Notes: generated from the sequence alone by a model not told the origin. DNA of 64,000 nt from DATLGB01 sp963724135 (GCA_963724135.1 CAVRTA010000001.1:102663-166662), one strand, 5' to 3'. Shown: positions 19,992 to 29,218, numbered from the stretch's first letter. Program-made: numbers and translations.

Positions 19992-21208
19992 GCGGCCTCC
20001 AGAGCGGTTGTCAGGGCATCGGCGATGAGCACGAAGTGCTCAGTCGTGGCGGTCAGCGGCGGTGAGATCGCGACCCCCGTCGCCAGCGCGCGCACGAGCA
20101 CGCCCTCGGCGCGCGCGGCGGCGGCGAGCGCCTGCGGGTTCCCGGTGACCTCGACCGCCCCGAGCAGGCCGCAGCCGCCGCGCACCTCGACGACCTGCGC
20201 GTGGCTCTCGAGGACGCGCAGCGCGTCGTGCAGATCGCCCTCGAGCTCCTGTCCGCGACCGAGGATCGGCTCGAGCAGCTCGAGGTTGGCGAGCGCGGCG
20301 GCGCAGCAGGTCGCGTGAGCGGCATAGGTCGCGCCGTGGCGGAACACCGGTCCGCCGGGCTCGCCCCAGAACGGCTCCGCGACGCGCCCGGCGACCAAGA
20401 CCCCGCCGAGCGGCAGATAGCCGCTGGTCACGCCCTTGGCGAAGGTGATCATGTCCGGCTGCACGTCCCAGCGCTCGATGCCGAACCACGTGCCGAGCCG
20501 GCCGAAACCGCAGATCACCGCGTCGCAGACGAACAGGATGCCCGCGTCGGCGCACAGCTCGGCGACGCCCTCGATGTAGCCGGGCGCGGGCGGGCGCACG
20601 CCGCCGGCGCCGATCACCGGCTCGACGAACACCGCGGCGACGCGGTCCGGCCCCGTCCGCTCGACGTGCGCGCGCAGGGCGTCGAGGTCGTTGTGGTCGA
20701 CAACGGCGACGTCGGGGATGAGCGGCCCCCAGCTCGAGCGGTTGGCCTCGATGCCCGCGAGCGACGTGCCGTAGCCGTGGGTGCCGTGGTAGCCGTGGGC
20801 GCGGACGACGACGTGCTGGCGCTCGCTGTTCCCGGTCTCGAGCCAGTAGCGGCGCGCGAGCTTGGCCGCGGTGTCGATCGCGTCACCGCCGCCCGAGCCC
20901 AGGAAGACCTTCGCGTCGGCCATCGGGGCGAGGTCTGCCAGCCGCGCGGTCAGCTCCCGCGCCGGGGGCGACACGAAGTCCCCGAAGGCCGAGTAGGCCT
21001 CGAGCCTGCCGAGCTGCTCGGCGATGGCCTCGGCGATCTCCGGCCGCCCGTGGCCGACGTTGCAGTACCACAGGCTCGCGGTGGCGTCCAGGTAGCGGTT
21101 GCCGTCGGTGTCGAAGACCCACACGTCCTCGCCGCGCTCGAGCACGAGCTCCTGCCGGCGCACCGCGCCCATGTCCGCGAAGGGGTGCCACAGGCGCGTA
21201 TCGCTCAC
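19988..21208 (-). CDS. Class III (omega) aminotransferase, putative putrescine/polyamine aminotransferase
   Basis: 406 residues from GTG 21208 (VSDTRLWHPFADMG). Fold type I PLP enzyme features: YLDATASLWYCNVGHGRPEI, VFLGSGGGDAIDTAAKLARR, HGYHGTHGYGTSLAG, FVCDAVICGFGRLGTWFGIE with the PLP-binding Asp, and the Schiff-base Lys in MITFAKGVTSGYLPLGG. The family transfers the terminal amine of putrescine, beta-alanine and similar substrates to a keto acid. Pairing with the aldehyde dehydrogenase and a divergent polyamine-type binding protein points to polyamine use, but the substrate is inferred. A longer in-frame start (21340) would run into the divergent gene. Confidence 0.85.
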   Translation of the reverse strand: MSDTRLWHPFADMGAVRRQELVLERGEDVWVFDTDGNRYLDATASLWYCNVGHGRPEIAEAIAEQLGRLEAYSAFGDFVSPPARELTARLADLAPMADAKVFLGSGGGDAIDTAAKLARRYWLETGNSERQHVVVRAHGYHGTHGYGTSLAGIEANRSSWGPLIPDVAVVDHNDLDALRAHVERTGPDRVAAVFVEPVIGAGGVRPPAPGYIEGVAELCADAGILFVCDAVICGFGRLGTWFGIERWDVQPDMITFAKGVTSGYLPLGGVLVAGRVAEPFWGEPGGPVFRHGATYAAHATCCAAALANLELLEPILGRGQELEGDLHDALRVLESHAQVVEVRGGCGLLGAVEVTGNPQALAAAARAEGVLVRALATGVAISPPLTATTEHFVLIADALTTALEAA

Positions 21209-21242
21209 GCGGCGCAGTAAACCAGGGTCTAGCCTCTCCGCG

Positions 21243-22427
21243 ATGTTGCGGGTAGGGCTCGTCGTCACCGTGGTCGTCGCCCTGCTGGTGGCCGCCTGCG
21301 GGAGCCGTCGCGAGGAGCGCGACCCCGGCCCGAAGGTCAAGCCACCCGTGGGGGTGCGGCCGGCGACGACCGTGGGACCGTCCGAGGGCCGGCTCGATCT
21401 CGTCGCCCCCGCCGCCTACGTGCCGCGGTCGGCGACGCGCGGCCTCGGCTGCGACGTGCGCGTCACACCCGCGACGACCGCCGACGAGGTGGTGCGGATG
21501 CTCTCGACCGGCCGCTACGACGGCGCGCTCGGCAACGCCGACGCCACCATCCGGCTGATCGGGGCGGGCGCGATCGCGCCCGTCAACACCGAGCTGATCC
21601 CGAACTACGAGGACGTCTACGAGGGCCTCAAGCAGCGGCCGTTCAACTCCGTCGGCGGGCAGATGTTCGCGGTGCCGGCCGGGCGCGCGATGCTCGAGCT
21701 GGTCTGGCGGCGCAGCAAGATCCCCGGCACCTTCGCCACCCTCGGCGCGATCTTCGACCGCCCGCGGGCAGCGGCCTACGGCGAGCAGATCGTCGTCCCC
21801 GACGACCCGGCCTCGATCGCCCAGACCGCACGCTGGGTCGGCCGCCAGCGCCACGAGCTCAACATCACCGACCCTTACGAGCTCGACCGCCGCCAGTTCA
21901 ACGCGGTGCTGGACGTGCTCCGCCTCCAGCACCCGTACGTGGCGATGTACTGGCGCGACCCGGGCGCGGTCCGCGAGGCGTTCCGCTCCGGCCGGGCCAG
22001 CATCGGCCTGGCGACGCAGCAGGTGGCGGGCGAGCTGACCGCGCGGCCGGGCGAGGGAGGGCGGATCGAGGCGGCGCGCCCGCGCGAGGGCGCGACCGGG
22101 ATCTCGCCGGCGTGGATGGTGTCCGCGACGGCCAAGCACCCGAACTGCATGTACCGCTTCCTCGATCGCTCGCTCGACCCCGCGGTCAACGCCGACGTCG
22201 CCTTCGGCGCCGCGATCGCACCCGCCAACCGGGAGGCCTGCGACGTCCTGGCCGAGCGCGGCAACGAGACGTTCTGCGAGCGCTACCACGCCGACGAGGA
22301 CAGCTTCTACGCCCGCGCGCTGTACCGCACGACCCCGTCGAGCGACTGCGGCGACGCTCGCGGCCGGGTCTGCATGGACTGGGAGGACTGGGTCCGGGCG
22401 TGGAAGAAAGTGGTCGCCGGCGAATAG
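21243..22427 (+). CDS. PotD/PotF-like polyamine-type substrate-binding lipoprotein
   Basis: 394 residues. The signal peptide MLRVGLVVTVVVALLVAAC ends in a lipobox (LVAAC, Cys19). The mature part has the periplasmic-binding-protein type 2 pattern with GRYDGALGNADATIRLIGAG, IAPVNTELIPNYEDVYEGL, SVGGQMFAVPAGRAMLELVW and SPAWMVSATAKHPNCMYRFL, as in spermidine/putrescine binding proteins. No permease or ATPase gene is adjacent. It is divergent from the aminotransferase with 34 bases between starts, so the promoters must overlap. Confidence 0.82.
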   Translation: MLRVGLVVTVVVALLVAACGSRREERDPGPKVKPPVGVRPATTVGPSEGRLDLVAPAAYVPRSATRGLGCDVRVTPATTADEVVRMLSTGRYDGALGNADATIRLIGAGAIAPVNTELIPNYEDVYEGLKQRPFNSVGGQMFAVPAGRAMLELVWRRSKIPGTFATLGAIFDRPRAAAYGEQIVVPDDPASIAQTARWVGRQRHELNITDPYELDRRQFNAVLDVLRLQHPYVAMYWRDPGAVREAFRSGRASIGLATQQVAGELTARPGEGGRIEAARPREGATGISPAWMVSATAKHPNCMYRFLDRSLDPAVNADVAFGAAIAPANREACDVLAERGNETFCERYHADEDSFYARALYRTTPSSDCGDARGRVCMDWEDWVRAWKKVVAGE

Positions 22428-22477
22428 GAATTTCGTACTCCGGTCTTCGCAGGCTCAGACCTTCGTACGATGTCACC

Positions 22478-24160
22478 ATGCCCATGCGAGCCGTCGACGC
22501 CGTCATGCACTGCCTCAAGGCGGAAGGCGTCGAGGTCGTATTCGGCTACCCGGGCGGCGCCAACCTGCCGACGTACGACGCGCTGTACGACGCCGGGATC
22601 CGGCACGTGCTGGTCCGCCACGAGGCGGGCGGCGGGCATGCCGCGGAGGGCTACGCGAAGACGTCCGGCAAGGTCGGCGTCTGCTTCGCCACGTCAGGTC
22701 CCGGCGCGACGAACATCGTCACGCCGCTCACCGACGCGATGATGGACTCGGTCCCGGTCGTGTTCTTCACCGGCCAGGTGCGGACCGAGCTGCTGGGGAC
22801 GGACGGCTTCCAGGAGGCGGACACGTTCGGCATCACCATGCCGATCGTCAAGCACTCCTTCATGATCCAGCACCCGGCGGAGATCCCGCGGACGATCCAC
22901 GAGGCGTTCCACATCGCCCGGACGGGGCGTCCGGGCCCGGTGCTGATCGACATGCCGACGGACCTGACGCGGGTCGACATCGACTACGAGCCCGTCACCG
23001 ACGTCCACCTGCCCGGCTACCAGCCGACGACCGACGGCAACCAGAAGCAGATCCGCATTGCCGCGAAGGCGATGGCCAACGCGCGCCGCCCGGTGATCTA
23101 TGCCGGCGGTGGGGTCGTCGCCGCCAACGCGAGCGAGGAACTGCGTGCCCTGGTCGGGGCCGATCGCTTTCCGATCACCTGCACGCTGATGGGGCTCGGC
23201 GCGTTCCCCGCGCCGCACGAGCAGTGGCTCGGGATGCTGGGCATGCACGGGACCCGGGCTGCCAACTACGCGATGGACGAGGCCGATCTGATCGTCGCCT
23301 GCGGAGCGCGCTTCGACGATCGCATCACCGGCAAGCTGTCGGAGTTCGCGCCGCGGGCGAAGTTCATCCACATCGACATCGACCCGGCCGAGATCTCCAA
23401 GAACGTGCCGGCGCACATCCCGATCGTCGGTGACGCCAGGAACATCATCGCCCGGCTCGTCGACGAGTACGCGAAGCTCGAAACCGACGGGGCGCGCCTG
23501 AACGAGTGGTGGGAGCGGATCGAGCGCTGGCGCAGCCAGCACCCGTTGCGCTACGACGACTCGGCTGACGACGAGATCAAGCCGCAGCGGCTGATCGAGG
23601 CGCTGTACGAGGCGACGGGCGGCGAGGCGATCGTGTGCTCGGACGTCGGCCAGCACCAGATGTGGACCGCCCAGTACTTCCACTTCTCCGAGCCGCGGCG
23701 CTGGATCAACTCCGGCGGCCTCGGGACGATGGGCTTCGGCCTGCCCGCGGCGATGGGCGCGGCGCTCGCCGAGCCCGAGAAGCTCGTCGTCTGCCTCTCG
23801 GGCGACGGGTCGATCCAGATGAACATCCAGGAGCTGGCGACCATCCGCGAGAACGAGATCCCGGTCAAGGTCGTGCTGATGAACAACGGCTACCTGGGAA
23901 TGGTCCGCCAGTGGCAGGAGCTGTTCTGGGAGCGCCGCTACAGCGCCGTCGACACCGGGACCTGGCCTGACTTCGTCAAGCTCGCCGAGGCCTACGGCAT
24001 CCCGGGCCACCGCCTGACCTCCAAGGCCACGCTGGTCGAGGACCTGCGGCAGATCCTCACCACCGAGGGCCCCGCGTTCGTCGACGTGCGCGTGACCAAG
24101 GAGGAGAACACGTACCCGATGATCGCGCCAGGCGCTGCCGCACGGGACATGGTCGGCTAA
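22478..24160 (+). CDS. ilvB: Acetolactate synthase, large subunit
   Basis: Intact, 560 residues, starting MPMRAVDAVMHCLKAEGVEV. The ThDP-activating Glu is in RHEAGGGHAAEGYAK, and GPGATNIVTPLTDAMMDSVP follows. The central FAD-type domain has GARFDDRITGKLSEFAP. The ThDP/Mg motif is SGDGSIQMNIQELATIRENE with NNGYLGMVRQWQ. It condenses two pyruvates, or pyruvate and 2-ketobutyrate, as the first step of Val/Leu/Ile synthesis. The stop shares one base with the ilvN start; ilvC is 15 kb downstream. Confidence 0.96.
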   Translation: MPMRAVDAVMHCLKAEGVEVVFGYPGGANLPTYDALYDAGIRHVLVRHEAGGGHAAEGYAKTSGKVGVCFATSGPGATNIVTPLTDAMMDSVPVVFFTGQVRTELLGTDGFQEADTFGITMPIVKHSFMIQHPAEIPRTIHEAFHIARTGRPGPVLIDMPTDLTRVDIDYEPVTDVHLPGYQPTTDGNQKQIRIAAKAMANARRPVIYAGGGVVAANASEELRALVGADRFPITCTLMGLGAFPAPHEQWLGMLGMHGTRAANYAMDEADLIVACGARFDDRITGKLSEFAPRAKFIHIDIDPAEISKNVPAHIPIVGDARNIIARLVDEYAKLETDGARLNEWWERIERWRSQHPLRYDDSADDEIKPQRLIEALYEATGGEAIVCSDVGQHQMWTAQYFHFSEPRRWINSGGLGTMGFGLPAAMGAALAEPEKLVVCLSGDGSIQMNIQELATIRENEIPVKVVLMNNGYLGMVRQWQELFWERRYSAVDTGTWPDFVKLAEAYGIPGHRLTSKATLVEDLRQILTTEGPAFVDVRVTKEENTYPMIAPGAAARDMVG

Positions 24161-24720
24161 TGGGCGACCCGGGCACGCGCACCGAGACGATCTCGCTCGA
24201 GGACCTCGAGGCCACGAGCGGCTTCCGCACCGGCCGCAAGCACATCCTCTCGATCCTGGTCGAGAACAAGCCGGGCGTGCTGACGCGCGTCGCGGGGCTG
24301 TTCGCCCGCCGGGGCTTCAACATCGACACGCTCGTGGTCGGGCCGACGGACGACCCGACGCTCTCGCGGATCACGTTGACCCTCGACGGGGCGATGCACC
24401 CGATCGACCAGGTCACCAAGCAGCTGCACAAGCTGGTCAACGTGCTCAAGATCCGCGACCTCGAGCCTGACGAGACGATCGCGCGCGAGCTCGCGGTGTT
24501 CAAGATCTCCGCCGACGGGCCGGCGCGTCAGGAGATCATGCAGTTCGTCGAGATCTTCGACGCGCGCGTCATCGACGTCACCAAGCGCTCGATCATCGTC
24601 GAGGTTGTCGGCGACGCCGAGACGGTGTCGCGATTCGACAGGCTCGTGCGTCCCTTCGGCCTGATCGAGATGGCCCAGACCGGCGAGATCGCGATCGCGC
24701 GGGGCCGCGCGGAGACGTGA
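24160..24720 (+). CDS. ilvN: Acetolactate synthase, small regulatory subunit
   Basis: 186 residues. The ACT domain begins HILSILVENKPGVLTRVAGL and continues FARRGFNIDTLVVGPTDDPT, the valine-binding site of the family. A C-terminal domain contains KRSIIVEVVGDAETVSRFDR. The extra 20 N-terminal residues (MGDPGTRTETISLEDLEATS) are not part of the ACT domain. It overlaps ilvB by one base and the next gene by GTGA. Confidence 0.95.
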   Translation: MGDPGTRTETISLEDLEATSGFRTGRKHILSILVENKPGVLTRVAGLFARRGFNIDTLVVGPTDDPTLSRITLTLDGAMHPIDQVTKQLHKLVNVLKIRDLEPDETIARELAVFKISADGPARQEIMQFVEIFDARVIDVTKRSIIVEVVGDAETVSRFDRLVRPFGLIEMAQTGEIAIARGRAET

Positions 24721-25112
24721 AGGCCGGCGCCGGCGCCCTGATGCTCGTCGGCGCATCCCTGGGGGTGATCGGGGTGCGGGAGCTTGTCGTCACCGGGACG
24801 TGCTCGAGCACCGGCCTGACGGAGTTCGGGCCGGCCCCGACGTGCCCGTCGGGCAGCATGCTCGACGTGGTGATGGTGATGGCGGGCCTGGCGGCCGCCG
24901 CGGTGGGCGCCGCGCCGCTGCTCGGTGCCGGCTTGATCTCGGTGCTGATCGGTGCGGTGGGGCTCGGGGCCCTGCTCGCCGGCCTCACGCCGCGGGCCGA
25001 CGACTCGGGCACGTTCGGAGTGGTGTTCGGCGGTGCGATGCTCGCGCTGGCCGGCGGCGCAGGCTGGGCACTGTGGAGCCACCAGCGCTGGCTCGCACGA
25101 CGCCGTCGATAG
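24717..25112 (+). CDS. Hypothetical membrane protein (131 aa)
   Basis: GTG 24717 overlaps the ilvN stop. There are four hydrophobic segments (GAGALMLVGASLGVIGVREL, LDVVMVMAGLAAAAVGAAPL, GLISVLIGAVGLGALLAGL, GVVFGGAMLALAGGAGWALW) and two Cys in the first external loop. The function is unknown and the link to ilvBN may be positional only. A strong nested stem-loop follows 20 bases after the stop. Confidence 0.7.
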   Translation: MKAGAGALMLVGASLGVIGVRELVVTGTCSSTGLTEFGPAPTCPSGSMLDVVMVMAGLAAAAVGAAPLLGAGLISVLIGAVGLGALLAGLTPRADDSGTFGVVFGGAMLALAGGAGWALWSHQRWLARRRR

Positions 25113-25131
25113 GCGCCGCCGCCCACGTCCC

Positions 25132-25195
25132 GTCACAAGCGCTCAAGCGCTTCACAAAAGGGACGGACCCTTTTGTGAAGGGTCGCTCTTGTGAC
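25132..25195. terminator. Nested stem-loop between the membrane gene and menF
   Basis: The inner perfect 13-bp stem CTTCACAAAAGGG (25150-25162) pairs with CCCTTTTGTGAAG (25168-25180) across a 5-base loop. The outer stem GTCACAAG (25132-25139) pairs with CTTGTGAC (25188-25195). The menF GTG start (25191) is within the outer right arm, so the structure could end the upstream transcript and also mask menF initiation. Confidence 0.6.
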
Positions 25196-26567
25196 AGTCG
25201 TAGCCTGCGGGGTGGTGGCGGCGACGCTGGTCGACTCCGCGGTCCTGCACGAGCGCCTGGCGCGCGCGTCGACCGTGGCCGCGGTCACCGTGCGGCTGCC
25301 GGGCGCTCCGGACCCGGCGGCGCTGGTGCTCGGCGCGCGCCGGCCGGGGGAGGACGTGTTCTGCATGGAGTCGGGTGGCGCGACGGTCGCGGGGCTTGGA
25401 TGCGCGTACCGCATCGAGGAGGAGGGACCGGAGCGGTTCACGCGCGCCGCGGCGCGCTGGCGATCGGTCGTCGCGGGCGCGGTCTGCGATCCGGTCGACG
25501 GCCCGCCGGGCAGCGGGCTGGTGGCGGTCGGCGGCTTCGCCTTCGCGGACGCGGGCGGGCACTCGTCGCTGTGGTCGGGCTTCACCCCCGCGTCGCTGGT
25601 GGTGCCCGAGATCGCGGTGGCCCGGCGCGGCGACGACGTGCGGCTGACCGTCGCCGTCCCGGCCGGCGGCGATCCGGCGGCGGCACTCGCCCGCGCGCAG
25701 GCGCTCGAGCCCACCGCGCTGCCGCTGCTCGACCCTGCGCCGGCGACCCGCACGGTCGTCGAATCGGTGATGCCGCCCTCGCACTACGTCGACGCCGTCG
25801 CGCGCGCGGTCGAGCGCATCGACCGCGGCGAGTTCGAGAAGATCGTCCTCGCGCGTGAGGTGGCCGTGCGGGCCGCGTCCGACCACGACGCGGCGGCGGT
25901 CTTCGACGTCCTGCGCAGCGCCTTCTCGGAGTGCTTCGTCTTCCTCGTGGCCCGCGGCGACGCGGCGTTCGTGGCCGCCTCTCCGGAGCTGCTCGTGCGG
26001 CGCCAGGGCCTGCGCGCGCAGACCGTCGCCCTGGCCGGCTCGATCCACCGCTCGGCCGATCCCGCGGTCGACGACCATCTCGGCGAGCAGCTGCTGCGCT
26101 CGGCCAAGGACCGCTCCGAGCAGGCGATCGTCGCGCGCCGCATCGCCCGCGTGCTGCGCCGCCACTCGGTCTGGGTGACCGCGCCGGAGGAGCCGTCGGT
26201 CGTCAAGGTCGCCAACATCCAGCACCTCGCGATGCCGATCCGCGCCCAGTTGCGCGAGCCCATCGGCGCGCTCGAGCTCGCCGGCCTGCTGCATCCGACG
26301 CCGGCGGTGGGGGCTGAGCCGCGCGCGGCGATCGACCTCATCCCGGCGCTCGAGGGGCTCGACCGCGGCTGGTACGCGGGGGCGGTCGGCTGGACCGACG
26401 CGAGCGAGGACGGAGAGCTCTGCGTCGCGTTGCGCTGCGCGCTGCTGCGCGGGCGCGAGGCGCGCTGCTATGCCGGGGTGGGGGTCGTCCGCGACTCCGT
26501 GCCCGCCGACGAGCTGGCCGAGACCGAGGTCAAGCTCGGCGCGCTGCTGCCGGTGCTCGCGCTCTGA
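25191..26567 (+). CDS. menF: Isochorismate synthase
   Basis: 458 residues, intact. This is a chorismate-utilising enzyme with YVDAVARAVERIDRGEFEKI, VLAREVAVRA, FVAASPELLVRRQGLRAQTV, ALAGSIHR, LLRSAKDRSEQAIVARRIAR, LLHPTPAVGAEPR and GWYAGAVGWTDASEDGELCV, all in family order. It isomerises chorismate to isochorismate, the first committed step of menaquinone synthesis. The rest of the pathway lies at 29-36.6 kb, so assignment to MenF rather than a siderophore EntC is favoured. The first 10-20 residues (MTVVACGVVAATLVDSAVLH) are hydrophobic and the start could be slightly downstream. Confidence 0.9.
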   Translation: MTVVACGVVAATLVDSAVLHERLARASTVAAVTVRLPGAPDPAALVLGARRPGEDVFCMESGGATVAGLGCAYRIEEEGPERFTRAAARWRSVVAGAVCDPVDGPPGSGLVAVGGFAFADAGGHSSLWSGFTPASLVVPEIAVARRGDDVRLTVAVPAGGDPAAALARAQALEPTALPLLDPAPATRTVVESVMPPSHYVDAVARAVERIDRGEFEKIVLAREVAVRAASDHDAAAVFDVLRSAFSECFVFLVARGDAAFVAASPELLVRRQGLRAQTVALAGSIHRSADPAVDDHLGEQLLRSAKDRSEQAIVARRIARVLRRHSVWVTAPEEPSVVKVANIQHLAMPIRAQLREPIGALELAGLLHPTPAVGAEPRAAIDLIPALEGLDRGWYAGAVGWTDASEDGELCVALRCALLRGREARCYAGVGVVRDSVPADELAETEVKLGALLPVLAL

Positions 26568-26837
26568 CGACTCCCATCTCCACGGTGGCTCGGCGCCGGA
26601 GCGCGGTGCGGGCCGCACCGCCCACCGGTCGACTTCCCGGCCCGCGCATCCCGGCGCACTGACGGAGCGAGCGCGCGGTGCTGCGGGTGCTATTCACCAG
26701 GGCTGGCGTGACTCATGCGCTTCTGCTCAAACCAGCAGCGTGTCGCCGGCCGTCTGTGTCGCGAACTGTTCGCTATATCGCCCCTCAGGCGACACACCCG
26801 GTCGCGGCTCACGCCGGCGCCGGAGTCGACTCCGTGT
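26568..26837. other. Convergent intergenic region, no gene seen
   Basis: 270 bases between convergent menF and the PRC-barrel gene. It holds an 8-bp inverted repeat, GTGTCGCC near 26,740 and GGCGACAC near 26,778, which could be a weak terminator. No tRNA-like fold or convincing frame is visible. Confidence 0.4.
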
Positions 26838-27162
26838 CTAGCGGCCGAGGTTGCGCTTGAGCCGCGCGGCGCGCCGCTTCGCCCTGTACTCGACGCGGCC
26901 GCGCCAGCCGCGATAGGGCTCGAACTCGGTGGAGGAGTCCACGTTGAGCGTGACGCGGCGCTCCGCGATGCGCTCGATCTCGGGGGCGTCGACGAACACG
27001 CGGCCGCTTTCGGTCTTGACGACGAGCCCGTCGAAGATGTGCTCGCGCGCGTTGTCGAGCACCTTGGCGACGGTCCCGAGAGTGACGCCGTCGGCGGTGA
27101 CCACGGGCGTTCCGCTTCGGCAGGACCTTGTAGCCGATCTGGTGACCCTCGTCCTCGTGCAC
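26838..27162 (-). CDS. PRC-barrel-like protein (one frameshift)
   Basis: About 107 residues from GTG 27162 (VHEDEGHQIGYKVLPK). After a shift near 27,112 it continues GTPVVTADGVTLGTVAKVLD and HIFDGLVVKTESGRVFVDAP, then IERIAERRVTLNVD, the pattern of PRC-barrel/DUF2171 proteins. It ends in a very basic tail (RVEYRAKRRAARLKRNLGR). These small beta-barrels may bind RNA or polyphosphate, but the role here is unknown. The start is 4 bases past the egtD stop. Confidence 0.65.
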
Positions 27163-27166
27163 GCGC

Positions 27167-28113
27167 TCAGGGTAGGCGGGCGATGGCGAGGGCGAAGCGG
27201 CCGTCGGCGTCCTGGTGCCAGGCGTCGAGCGCCAGGCCGGCGGCCTCGAAGTCCGCCTCGAGCCGGCGGCGCGTGAACTTGGTCGAGATCTCGGTGCGCA
27301 GCTCCTCGCCGCGCTCGAACGGGACGTCGAGGTCGAGCGCGCCCACACGGACGGTGTGCGCGCGCCGCGCACGCAGGCGCATCTCGATCCACTCGTTGTG
27401 AGCGTCGTAGAAGGCGACATGCTCGAACAGCTCGAGGTCGAAGTCGGCTCCGAGCTCGGTATTGAGGACCGAGAGCATGTTGAGGTTGAACGCGGCGGTG
27501 ACGCCGGCGGCGTCGTCGTAGGCGGCCTCCATGACTGCGACGTCTGTGATCAGCTGGGCGCCGAGCAGCAGCCGGTCGTCGGGAGCGAGCGCGGCCGCCA
27601 GCCCGCGCAGGAACGCGCGCCGGGCGCCGGGCAGGAAGTTGCCGATCGTGCCGCCGAGGAAGGCGATCAGGCGCGCGGTCGGGCGGCGTCGGGATGCGGT
27701 CGAGGTCGTGCTCGAAGTCGCCCGTCACCGGCACCACCTCGAGCCCCGGGTACTCGTCGGCGAGCGTCTCGTCGAGCGCCGTGGGGGAGACGTCGAAGGG
27801 GACGAAGCGCCGGATGCGGCCGGTGTCGAGCAGGAGGCGGGTCTTGGCCGCCGCAGCCGGCGCCGAGCTCGACGAGCTCGACCGCGCCGGCGACGATCGC
27901 CTCCGCGTGCCGCTCGAGCAGCGCCCGCTCGGTGCGGCTCGGGTAGTACTCGGGCAGCTCGGTGATCGCCTCGAAGAGCTCCGAGCCGCGCTCGTCGTAG
28001 AGGTGCTTGGGCGGCAGCTCCTTGAACGGGCGGGTCAACCCATCCAGGACGTCGTCGGAGAGAGTGTTTCGTCCGGCCGCTCCTCGCAGGCTCGTCGCTC
28101 TGGACGACGTCAC
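27167..28113 (-). CDS. egtD: L-histidine N-alpha-methyltransferase EgtD (frameshifted)
   Basis: About 315 residues. GTG 28113 overlaps the egtB stop by GTGA. The N-terminus reads LDGLTRPFKELPPKHLYDER and GSELFEAITELPEYYPSRTE, the hallmark start of EgtD. Then comes the SAM motif VELVELGAGCGGK. After shifts near 27,850 and 27,680 it continues EVVPVTGDFEHDL and AFLGGTIGNFLPGARRAFL. The intact C-terminus is GVTAAFNLNMLSVLNTELGA, RTEISTKFTRRRLEADFEAA. EgtD trimethylates His to hercynine, the first step of ergothioneine synthesis. Confidence 0.92.
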
Positions 28114-29174
28114 CACGCGAGCCTCAATCCGGAGAAGATCTGCCGCCGCGCCGGGAGGTCCCAGTTGCGGAAGGTCGGTGAGACGACCTCGTCGGAGCTC
28201 GCCCAGGAGCCGCCGCGCAGCACGTAGTAGCCGCGGTCGAAGAAAACCTCCGAGTACTCGCGGTACGGGTACGCGACGAAGCCCGGGTAGCCGGTGAACT
28301 CGGACGCCGTCCACTCCCACACCTCTCCCACGCCCTCGAGCTGGTCCGAGGTCGCCGCCTTCTCCCACTCGACCTCCGTCGGCAGTCGCGCCCCGTGGGC
28401 GCGTGCGAAGGCGGCGGCCTCGAACCAGCTGACATGGACCACGGGAGCGTGGGGGTCGAGCCCCGCGGCCCGGGCTCCGGGATGCGTGATGTCGTACTCC
28501 TCCTTCCAGTGCCAGGCCTCGTCGGTCCACCACTCGCGCCGCTCGTAGCCGCCGCCCTCGACGAAGTTCAGGTAGGTCGCATTGGTGACCGGCGAGCGGG
28601 CGATGGCGAAGGCGGCCAGCTCGACCTCGTGGCGCGGGCGCTCGTTGTCGTAGGCGAAGCCGTCGCCGTTGGCGCCGATCAGCGCCGGGCCGGCGGGAAT
28701 GTCGACCGGCTCGAGACCGCTCAGGCGCGGCCCGCCGTTGCTGGCGAGGCGCCCCTCGACGAAGCCGGCCAGCACCATCGCCTGCAGCATGGTCTCGCCG
28801 TGCTGGAGCTCGTGGCGGACTACGAGCTCCGCGATCGTGCGGTCGCCGCTCCCGTCGCGCTCGAGGACGGCGATCGAGCGAGCACGCACCTCATCGAGGT
28901 ACGCGCGCGCCCCGGCGGTGTCGAGCAGCGGCAGATCGCCGCGCACGGCCCGGGGCGTCTCGAACGCGTCGTAGGTCTCCGCCAGCTCGGGACGCAGGAG
29001 ATCCAATCCCCCATGACGGTGGTTGAGCCACAGGTCCTCGTAGGCGGCGATGTGCCCGAGATCCCAGACGAGAGGGCTCAGGATCGGGTCGGTCTGGCGC
29101 TCGAGCTCGGCGGCGCTGAGCGGCGCGACCAGCGCGAGGGTGCGTTGGCGGGCTGCGTGCAGGGCGGGGAGCAC
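28110..29174 (-). CDS. egtB: Hercynine oxygenase (sulfoxide synthase) EgtB
   Basis: 354 residues, intact. The N-terminal DinB-like helices include VWDLGHIAAYEDLWL and VVRHELQHGETMLQAMV, whose HxxxHxE provides the iron ligands. The C-terminal FGE-sulfatase fold has GANGDGFAYDNERPRHEVEL, PVVHVSWFEAAAFARAHGAR, LPTEVEWEKAA and YYVLRGGSWASSDEVVSPTF, ending in FSGLRLAW. It joins hercynine to a sulfur donor with oxygen. At 354 residues it is shorter than many actinobacterial EgtB (about 420). egtA and a clear egtC are not adjacent; EgtE is not seen. Confidence 0.92.
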   Translation of the reverse strand: MLPALHAARQRTLALVAPLSAAELERQTDPILSPLVWDLGHIAAYEDLWLNHRHGGLDLLRPELAETYDAFETPRAVRGDLPLLDTAGARAYLDEVRARSIAVLERDGSGDRTIAELVVRHELQHGETMLQAMVLAGFVEGRLASNGGPRLSGLEPVDIPAGPALIGANGDGFAYDNERPRHEVELAAFAIARSPVTNATYLNFVEGGGYERREWWTDEAWHWKEEYDITHPGARAAGLDPHAPVVHVSWFEAAAFARAHGARLPTEVEWEKAATSDQLEGVGEVWEWTASEFTGYPGFVAYPYREYSEVFFDRGYYVLRGGSWASSDEVVSPTFRNWDLPARRQIFSGLRLAW

Positions 29175-29218
29175 CGCCCGTCAGTCTTCCACCTGACGCC
29201 GTCATTACACATCCATGC

